Shown one piece after another: positions 30,865-36,578 of a DNA stretch of 36,578 nucleotides; position 1 is the first letter of the stretch, and each line of letters starts with the position of its first letter. The translations under genes and the position numbers were made by a program. This stretch comes from an uncultured bacterium (GTDB taxonomy: Bacteria > Verrucomicrobiota > Kiritimatiellia > CAIVKH01). The DNA lies in contig CALGMT010000002.1 in the NCBI GenBank assembly GCA_937958885.1, positions 1 through 36,578 of the forward strand, given 5' to 3'. The notes beneath the pieces were generated by a model that worked only from the letters and a program-made list of their open reading frames with translations, had not been told where the DNA came from and ran no database searches.

Positions 30865-32061
30865 CTAGCTCTCGCTCAATCGCTTTTTGGGCGCTTCGAA
30901 GAAGCGAGCATGCGCATCGCGAAGTATGGCGGGGATACGCGAGGCAAAAGGGCTGTGCGCGAGCGCTGGGCGAATAGCAGCTTCTTCAACGTTCGCCGCA
31001 TTGTTTCCGGGAAACCAGTGGTCGGCCTGACCGAGCAGGTTGTAGCGCATCTTGGCCCACCCCTCCATATCGAGCGCGACAGACCATGTCCACAAGCGCA
31101 AAATCTCGTGAATATTGATTTGACCCGGCACCTCCGTCCATTCGGGCAATCCTTCGTGCCATCGGGCGCACCAGTCCTCACCATGAACGCGAACCAATTC
31201 ATCGCGCAATCGACTTGCGATCGGCGCCGTGACGACTGCAGCTTCGTTATAATGAGCCAAGCCAGCGATATGCTCGTCAAAGTCCGAGGGCCGCGCGGCG
31301 CCGAGGCTCAACGTGTGGACTTCCGGGCGGCTCAGACAGAATAAGTCATTGAACTGCATCGGAGTCAGCGGCGCGCACAAGCGAAGCAACTTGTCTGACG
31401 GTTCGTACAATTTCCCGCCTTTGTCATTCGGGCTGATAATAAACACGCCCATCTCGCGCCGTGCCGCGGCCTCGATGGCGGGCCACGTGAATTCATTCAC
31501 GAGATACCAATGGAGATTCACATAGTCGAAGCGATCGGTTTCGATGGCGCGGATGATTTCGCGCACGGGTCCGTGCGTGGAGAATCCGATAAACCGGCAA
31601 CGCCCTTCGCGCCGCAGCGCTTCGGCGGCGTCGAGCGTGCCGCCGGGCTTCAACACCTGGTCGAGCAACTCGGCGTTGTTGATCCCGTGCACCGCGAGCA
31701 AGTCGACGTGGTCGAGACGCAGGTTCTTCAGCGATGTCTCGAAGACCGAGCGAAATTCATCACCGGTGTCTTTGGGACCGACTTTGGTCTGCACGATCAA
31801 TCGGTCGCGCGGATAGTCCGGGAGAATACGGCCCAGTTGCAGCTCCGAGGTGCCGTATCCGCGCGCGGTCTCGATGTGCGTGATGCCCAGCTCGATTGCC
31901 CGCCGGATGCACGCCTCAACGTTCCGCTGGCTCTCCTCGGGCACCTCCGAACCGGGCAGGTCTTTCCACGAGTGCTGATAGCGCATGCCGCCGCAGGAAA
32001 AGACCGGCATGGCGAGACCGGTTCGGCCGAATCGTCGAGTGGGTACGGGCGGCGCGTTCAT
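30865..32061 (-). CDS. Aldo/keto reductase
   Basis: The ATG at 32061 overlaps the upstream dihydrouridine-synthase stop (ATGA), giving 398 residues. The AKR barrel is clear: [84 protein letters not shown]69, K93 and H125 occupy three of the four catalytic tetrad positions, while the usual Asp of the F-D-T-A motif is E64 here (IETARGYG). The C-terminal third (about residues 270-398) extends beyond the basic barrel and includes [25 protein letters not shown]. It lacks the 4Fe-4S Cys motif of some AKR relatives. The substrate is unknown. Confidence 0.85.
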   Translation of the reverse strand: MNAPPVPTRRFGRTGLAMPVFSCGGMRYQHSWKDLPGSEVPEESQRNVEACIRRAIELGITHIETARGYGTSELQLGRILPDYPRDRLIVQTKVGPKDTGDEFRSVFETSLKNLRLDHVDLLAVHGINNAELLDQVLKPGGTLDAAEALRREGRCRFIGFSTHGPVREIIRAIETDRFDYVNLHWYLVNEFTWPAIEAAARREMGVFIISPNDKGGKLYEPSDKLLRLCAPLTPMQFNDLFCLSRPEVHTLSLGAARPSDFDEHIAGLAHYNEAAVVTAPIASRLRDELVRVHGEDWCARWHEGLPEWTEVPGQINIHEILRLWTWSVALDMEGWAKMRYNLLGQADHWFPGNNAANVEEAAIRPALAHSPFASRIPAILRDAHARFFEAPKKRLSES

Positions 32062-33152
32062 GCATCGCAACTATCCTCCGCGCCGACGCCGCGATCAAGC
32101 GCGCGATCCATCTGATATTTCGGATCGGCGTCCGCTCCGCGCGCGCGCGATTCGCCGCGCCGCAGGTCGGCCGGAAGGGTGCGGGCAAAGTCGGATACGA
32201 CGCGCCGCGCTTCGTCCATTGAGGCGACGGTGTTGCACACCTCGCGCAACTGGTGGACATGCGGGAAACCGGAGGCGTACCAGAGCAGGTGTTTGCGCGA
32301 CAGACGCGCGGCAAGTTCGGTGTTTCCATAATGTTCCGCGTGGTAGTCGAGATGGCGCAAGACCGTCTGTTCCCACTCCGCGACGGTAGGAGATTCCTCG
32401 CCGCGGCCCGCAAGGGTGCGGAAAATCCACGGATTACCGAGGGCGCCGCGGCTGACCATCACGCCGTCGCACCCGGTGGCGGACACCATTCGGCGGGCGT
32501 CCGCCGCGGCCATCACATCGCCGTTTCCGATCGCCACGATGCGGGGATTGACCGCGCGCGCCGCGGTGACGCCCGCGGCGATGCCCGGCAGGCTCACGCG
32601 CACCGCGTAGGTGTCTTCGCGCGTGCGTCCGTGGATCGTGAGCATGTCCGCGCCCGCGCGCGCGATGGCCGCCGAATTGGCCTCGACGTTGATGGACGCT
32701 GCGGCAAATCCGAGACGGATCTTGACCGACAGCGGACGCTTTGTCGCCGCGCGCGCCGCAGCCACAATTTCCTCCAACCGAGCGGTGTCTTTGAGCAACG
32801 CCGAACCGAGTCCAGATCCGACTACCTTTCGGACTGGACAGCCCATGTTCAGATCGATGGTATCGAATCCCGCCTCATCAAGCGCGCGCACGGCGGCGAA
32901 CACGCGTTCAGGGTCCGGTCCGGTCACTTGAACGCCGAGCACGTCTTCGTCCGGATGCCGGGCAAGCATCTCGAGGGTCCGGCGATTGCGAATGAGCAAC
33001 GCCACGGCGGAGAGCATCTCGACATAGGTCAGCCCCGCGCCCATTTCCTGGCAGATGCGCCGGAACGGGGCATCCGTCACGCCCGCCAGCGGCGCCAGAA
33101 GCGCGCGATTCGGGAGGGTCAATGATCCCAGCGCTAAGGGAGAATCCAACAT
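32058..33152 (-). CDS. dus: tRNA-dihydrouridine synthase (DusB-like)
   Basis: The 364-residue protein has the full Dus signature: [51 protein letters not shown] with the catalytic Cys of [35 protein letters not shown] and [11 protein letters not shown]. It reduces uridine to dihydrouridine in the tRNA D-loop using FMN and NADPH. The C-terminal helical domain ([32 protein letters not shown]) fits DusB-type enzymes. The last about 30 residues ([17 protein letters not shown]...) look poorly conserved. It starts 17 bp after oligoribonuclease and overlaps the aldo/keto reductase start. Confidence 0.92.
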   Translation of the reverse strand: MLDSPLALGSLTLPNRALLAPLAGVTDAPFRRICQEMGAGLTYVEMLSAVALLIRNRRTLEMLARHPDEDVLGVQVTGPDPERVFAAVRALDEAGFDTIDLNMGCPVRKVVGSGLGSALLKDTARLEEIVAAARAATKRPLSVKIRLGFAAASINVEANSAAIARAGADMLTIHGRTREDTYAVRVSLPGIAAGVTAARAVNPRIVAIGNGDVMAAADARRMVSATGCDGVMVSRGALGNPWIFRTLAGRGEESPTVAEWEQTVLRHLDYHAEHYGNTELAARLSRKHLLWYASGFPHVHQLREVCNTVASMDEARRVVSDFARTLPADLRRGESRARGADADPKYQMDRALDRGVGAEDSCDA

Positions 33153-33169
33153 CGGATGCGCTGCACAGA

Positions 33170-33787
33170 CTAGCGTGCGAGGAACTGGTGGCGATAGAAA
33201 TTGAGCTCGGCGATGGATGCGAGGACATCGTAATACGCATCGTGCCGCTTGCCGTCGAGCAGATGCTTCGGTCCGGGCAGGTGGGATCGGAGCGTTTCAA
33301 TGTCGTCCTTCTCGAATTCGGGACCCTCTCGCCAATCCTGCCACTGCAGTTTGAGCGCGGTGACGTCGAGGTGGCGATAGTGCAGCAGGCGCATGAAGCG
33401 CGGCAGGTACTTCATCGCCAGGCGCCAGTCGGTGTGCACGCTGTTCCCCGCGAGTATGGGACGGCGCTTGTCCTCGCCGCCGGGCACGTTGATCCGCCCG
33501 ACGAGCGCCGCGAGCCTCGCATCCACCTCCGCTATGTCGAGCGCCAGCTCCGACCGGCAGATGGCGAGGAGATCGGGCAGATTTTCCTCCACCCACGGGC
33601 TGACCCGCACCCCATCCGGCAGGCGCACATGAAAGCGCACATCCTGTTCCGGCGGGAACACGCGCTCCAGGTCCGCATCGGTGACAACGGCGGCCACCTG
33701 CAGGATTGCCGCCGATTCGAGGTCGAGCGAGGAATACTCGGTGTCAAACCACACGTAGGCTGTGCTTCGATACGGACGCTCGATCAT
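33170..33787 (-). CDS. orn: Oligoribonuclease-like DEDDh 3'-5' exonuclease
   Basis: The ATG at 33787 gives 205 residues; a longer frame from 33874 would lie inside the upstream gene and is rejected. DEDDh motifs are visible: D15 and E17 in VWFDTEYSSLDLES, a central NSVHTDWRLAMKYLPRFM followed by HYRHLDVTALKLQW, and H182 with D187 five residues later in HDAYYDVLASIAELNFYRHQF. The NS-x-D...HYR-LDV and SIAEL-YR elements are characteristic of Orn, which degrades two- to five-nucleotide RNA, including pGpG from cyclic-di-GMP turnover. It is about 25 residues longer than E. coli Orn, mostly in the middle. It starts four bases after the glycogen phosphorylase stop, so the two are coupled. Confidence 0.85.
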   Translation of the reverse strand: MIERPYRSTAYVWFDTEYSSLDLESAAILQVAAVVTDADLERVFPPEQDVRFHVRLPDGVRVSPWVEENLPDLLAICRSELALDIAEVDARLAALVGRINVPGGEDKRRPILAGNSVHTDWRLAMKYLPRFMRLLHYRHLDVTALKLQWQDWREGPEFEKDDIETLRSHLPGPKHLLDGKRHDAYYDVLASIAELNFYRHQFLAR

Positions 33788-33791
33788 CGGA

Positions 33792-36302
33792 TCAATCCGC
33801 GTCCGGACCGAAGTTTTCCAGCGCGTTTCCCGACGGCATGACGATTGGGCATGGCTTGAGCCCCCAAATGTCATCCGCGTATTCGCGGATGGTGCGATCG
33901 CTGGAGAACTTGCTCATCCGCGCGACGTTGAGGATCGCGCGGCGCGCCCATTCCTGCTGATCGTTGAACAGCTGGGCGACCTCGGCTTGGCATTTCACAT
34001 ACGGCGCGAAATCGGCGAGATGGAAATACTCGTCCCCGCGCTCCATCAGCGCCCGATAGATCTCGACGAAGATGGGACCCTCCTCGGGGACGAATTCGTT
34101 GTCGCGGATTGCGTCGATCACGCGGCGCAGCGCGGGGTCGCGATGGTAGTAATCCCACGGATTGTAGTGTTTTTTGAGTTCGACCAGTTCGTGGGTCTTG
34201 TGGCCGAAGATGAAAATATTCTCGGCGCCGACCTCCTCCGCGATCTCGACGTTGGCGCCATCCAGCGTGCCGATGGTCAGCGCCCCGTTGAGCGAAAGTT
34301 TCATGTTGCCCGTGCCGGACGCCTCCTTGCCCGCGGTGGAGATCTGCTCCGACAAATCGGCTGCCGGAATGATGATTTCGGCGAGCGAGACGCTGTAGTC
34401 CGGCAAAAATACAACCTTCAGTCGATCCGCGACATTCGGGTCGCTGTTGATCGCGCGCCCCAGCGAGTTACAGAGTTTGATGATCAACTTCGCGAGGTGA
34501 TAGCTCGGCGCAGCCTTCGCGCCGAAGATGAAGGTGCGCGGCGTGATGTCGATGTTTGGATCGTCCTTGATCCGGTGATATAACGAGATGATGTGCATCG
34601 CGTTGAGCAGCTGCCGCTTGTATTCGTGCAAGCGCTTGATCTGAACGTCGTACATGGACGCCGGATCGATCCATTCGCCCACCAGGTCCTGCACCACGCC
34701 CGCCAGGCGCTCCTTGTTCTGGCGCTTGACCTTGAGGAACTCGTCGCGAAAGGTCTTGTCCTCGGCATAGGGCTCAAGTTTTTTCAGCTCATCCAGGTTC
34801 CGCACCCAGCCGCCGCCGATCCGGCTGGTGATGAGTTGCGAAAGCGCGGGATTGCAGACCAGGAGCCATCGGCGGTGCGTGATGCCGTTGGTCTTGTTGT
34901 TGAACCGTTCGGGAAAGAAGTCTGCGAAATCCGCAACGGTGAATTTCTTGAGCAACTCAGTATGCAAGGCCGACACGCCGTTGATCGAATGGCTGCCGAC
35001 CATGGCCAGGTTCGCCATGCGCACCTGGCGGTGATCGCCCTCTTCGATGAGGGACATCCGCTGCACGCGGCCTTCATCGCCCGGCCATCGAAGCTGGACC
35101 TGCTGTAGGAAGCGCGCATTGATCTCGTAGATGATCTGCAAATGGCGAGGCAACACGCGCTCCATGAGCTGGACCGGCCATTTCTCGAGGGCCTCCGGCA
35201 GCAAGGTGTGGTTCGTGTAGCCCATGGACTTGACCGTGATGTCCCATGCTTTCTCCCACGGGAGGTCGGTCTCGTCCATGAAGTAGCGCATCAACTCCGC
35301 GACGGCGAGGGCCGGGTGCGTGTCATTAAGCTGGATCGCATTTTTCTCCGCAAACGGCAACCAGTTGGAGTGATTCTTGCGATAGCGGCGGATGATGTCG
35401 CGAATGGTGCAGGTGACGAGGAAATACTCCTGGATCAGGCGCAGTTCCTTGCCCGCGTGCGTCGCGTCGGACGGATAAAGCACCTTGGTGATCGTTTCCG
35501 CCCAATTCTTTTCCTCCACGGCGCGGACGTATTCGCCCTGATTGAAGACATCGAGGCGGAAACTTTCCGTCGCGCGGGAGCTCCACAGGCGAAGGACATT
35601 GACCGTATTCACGCCAAACCCGATCACCGGCATGTCGTAAGGCACGCCCTCCAGCATTTGCCAGTCCACCCAGACCGGCTTGCGTCCGCCGCCGACGGTG
35701 GGCACGTGCTCGATACGGCCATACACGAGCACCGGCACGGTGTACTCCGGGCGCACCATTTCCCATGGATTGCCGAATTTGAGCCAGTCGTCGGGCCGCT
35801 CTTTCTGCCAACCGTTCTCGAACTCCTGCCGGAATAGACCGTGTTCGTAGCGCAGTCCGTAGCCGTATCCGGGATATTCCATGGACGCCAGAGAGTCGAG
35901 GAAGCACGCCGCCAGACGGCCCAACCCGCCGTTGCCGAGGCCCGCATCTACCTCCTGCGTGACGAGCGTGTCGAAATCGATATCCATTTCCTTGAGCGCT
36001 TTTCGCGCCGCTTCGGTGACGCCGAGCGCCGCGATGTTGTTTTCGAGCAGGCGGCCCAGCAGGAATTCCATCGAGAGGTAGTACACGCGCTTGACGTCGT
36101 GATCGACGTAGGCCCGCTGCGTGGCGATCATGCGATCCATCGCCAGCTCGCGGATGGCGTAGGCAAACGAAACCTCCTTGTCGTAATCCGTCGCGCTGCG
36201 CCAGTCTTTGCATCGCGTGTAGGTCAGGTGATACAGCATCCGGTCGCGTATGGTTTTTGCGCTGACCTTGCCATTGGCTGCGGTCTTCGTCTGTGTAGGC
36301 AT
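33792..36302 (-). CDS. glgP: Glycogen/starch phosphorylase
   Basis: The ATG at 36302 (GGAAA eight bases upstream) gives 836 residues, the normal length for GlgP; a TTG 12 bases further upstream is a less likely start. Landmarks in order: YYLSMEFLLGRLLENNI, GNGGLGRLAACFLDS, GYGLRYEHGLFRQ, IQLNDTHPALAVAELMR, TNHTLLPEALEKWP, NKTNGITHRRWL, and EASGTGNMKLSLNGALTIGT, in which K668 binds pyridoxal phosphate. It releases glucose-1-phosphate from alpha-1,4-glucans. No other glycogen gene is in the window. It appears to be first in the run glgP-orn-dus-aldo/keto reductase, with 149 bp of apparently non-coding DNA upstream. Confidence 0.95.
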   Translation of the reverse strand: MPTQTKTAANGKVSAKTIRDRMLYHLTYTRCKDWRSATDYDKEVSFAYAIRELAMDRMIATQRAYVDHDVKRVYYLSMEFLLGRLLENNIAALGVTEAARKALKEMDIDFDTLVTQEVDAGLGNGGLGRLAACFLDSLASMEYPGYGYGLRYEHGLFRQEFENGWQKERPDDWLKFGNPWEMVRPEYTVPVLVYGRIEHVPTVGGGRKPVWVDWQMLEGVPYDMPVIGFGVNTVNVLRLWSSRATESFRLDVFNQGEYVRAVEEKNWAETITKVLYPSDATHAGKELRLIQEYFLVTCTIRDIIRRYRKNHSNWLPFAEKNAIQLNDTHPALAVAELMRYFMDETDLPWEKAWDITVKSMGYTNHTLLPEALEKWPVQLMERVLPRHLQIIYEINARFLQQVQLRWPGDEGRVQRMSLIEEGDHRQVRMANLAMVGSHSINGVSALHTELLKKFTVADFADFFPERFNNKTNGITHRRWLLVCNPALSQLITSRIGGGWVRNLDELKKLEPYAEDKTFRDEFLKVKRQNKERLAGVVQDLVGEWIDPASMYDVQIKRLHEYKRQLLNAMHIISLYHRIKDDPNIDITPRTFIFGAKAAPSYHLAKLIIKLCNSLGRAINSDPNVADRLKVVFLPDYSVSLAEIIIPAADLSEQISTAGKEASGTGNMKLSLNGALTIGTLDGANVEIAEEVGAENIFIFGHKTHELVELKKHYNPWDYYHRDPALRRVIDAIRDNEFVPEEGPIFVEIYRALMERGDEYFHLADFAPYVKCQAEVAQLFNDQQEWARRAILNVARMSKFSSDRTIREYADDIWGLKPCPIVMPSGNALENFGPDAD

Positions 36303-36451
36303 AATCGTTTCCAAAAAAACGCTTCACCGCGTGCCATCCGATACGCCGGTCTCCCCCGCGGCACGTCGTTCCTTGTTTTCAGTAATGAGGCATTTTTTCC
36401 GACGGACGCCTTTGCCGCAACACAATTTTATTCGCTGCAATAAAGGATGCC

Positions 36452-36578
36452 TCAGGTCAGAAACCGCGCGCGATCCAATCCGGGAGGTAATTCGCACACT
36501 TCGTGACGTCCGAACCAGGCATATCGCCGGCGCGCGATTGCATTATACAGCGCGTCGCGCAAGGGAATCGGGAGGACG
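36452..36578 (-). CDS. DCC-family thiol-disulfide oxidoreductase, C-terminal fragment
   Basis: The minus strand is open from the window edge to a TGA at 36452-36454. The visible 41 residues, including VLPIPLRDALYNAIARRRYAW (cited in pieces: IPLRDALYN, IARRRYAWFGR, EVCELP) and RARFLT at the end, match the C-terminus of the DCC/YuxK family (DUF393), where LRD-x-x-Y-x-x-IA-x-x-RY-x-WFG is typical. The DCC active-site motif is at the N-terminus, outside the window. It was recognised only by translating the edge. The family role is presumed thiol-disulfide exchange, with poorly known substrates. Confidence 0.75.
   Translation of the reverse strand, partial: VLPIPLRDALYNAIARRRYAWFGRHEVCELPPGLDRARFLT

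Noticed and set aside
35841-36443. 200-codon plus-strand frame opposite glgP
   Set aside because: Antisense shadow of the strongly conserved N-terminus of glycogen phosphorylase.
36303-36451. Promoter or small gene upstream of glgP
   Set aside because: Only AT-rich patches and a GGAAA ribosome-binding site are visible; no convincing -35/-10 pair and no coding frame.

Overview
The window looks like a piece of a Gram-negative bacterial chromosome with moderately high G+C (an outer-membrane efflux factor and RND pump imply two membranes). The giant lamin-tail/DUF11 surface protein, the nfeD-nfeD-floA locus followed by a proline-rich protein, and the overall gene style suggest the PVC group (Verrucomicrobiota, Kiritimatiellota, Lentisphaerota or Planctomycetota). 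That placement is an inference from gene content, not from a marker gene. No tRNA, rRNA, CRISPR array, insertion sequence or phage gene was seen.

Layout. (1) 1-13206, minus: one uninterrupted reading frame of 4402 codons, running off the left edge. It encodes a secreted giant with a signal peptide, a lamin-tail domain, a long series of DUF11/fimbrial-D2-like beta domains, and SdrD-B/Cna-B-like repeats at the visible C-terminal end. (2) 13207-13587: AT-richer divergent intergenic region with two tiny reading frames. (3) 13588-16566: a compact peptide-modification (RiPP) cassette: PqqD-like chaperone, radical SAM/SPASM enzyme, 61-residue candidate precursor, HPr-kinase-like protein, and a convergent, overlapping S24/S26-type peptidase. 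(4) 16587-19210: polytopic GT-C-like membrane protein translationally coupled to a ferredoxin-reductase-like flavoprotein. (5) 19256-25332: MarR regulator with a perfect palindrome at its start codon, a membrane fusion protein, and one 1509-residue polypeptide joining an RND permease to a TolC-like outer-membrane factor. (6) 25446-26545, minus: a PTR1/FolM-like pteridine reductase and FolB. (7) 26629-30498, plus: NfeD protease, short NfeD protein, flotillin-like FloA and a TM/proline-rich protein. (8) 30553-30827: intergenic tandem repeats and a strong hairpin between convergent genes. (9) 30865-36578, minus: end of a DCC thiol-disulfide oxidoreductase, then glycogen phosphorylase, oligoribonuclease, tRNA-dihydrouridine synthase and an aldo/keto reductase, the last four tightly packed.

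How the parts work together. The cassette in (3) has what a RiPP pathway needs: a leader-binding chaperone, a radical enzyme, a Cys-containing precursor, a possible tailoring kinase and a candidate protease. The precursor ends in serine, which suggests a link to the kinase-like protein by analogy with kinase-tailored lasso peptides. The efflux locus encodes a complete tripartite pump in two genes instead of three. The join between permease and outer-membrane factor looks like a signal peptide with a plausible cleavage site, so the two halves may be separated after export. Module (7) is the conserved membrane-organisation set NfeD plus flotillin. The two most unusual items are the RiPP cassette and the RND-OMF fusion.
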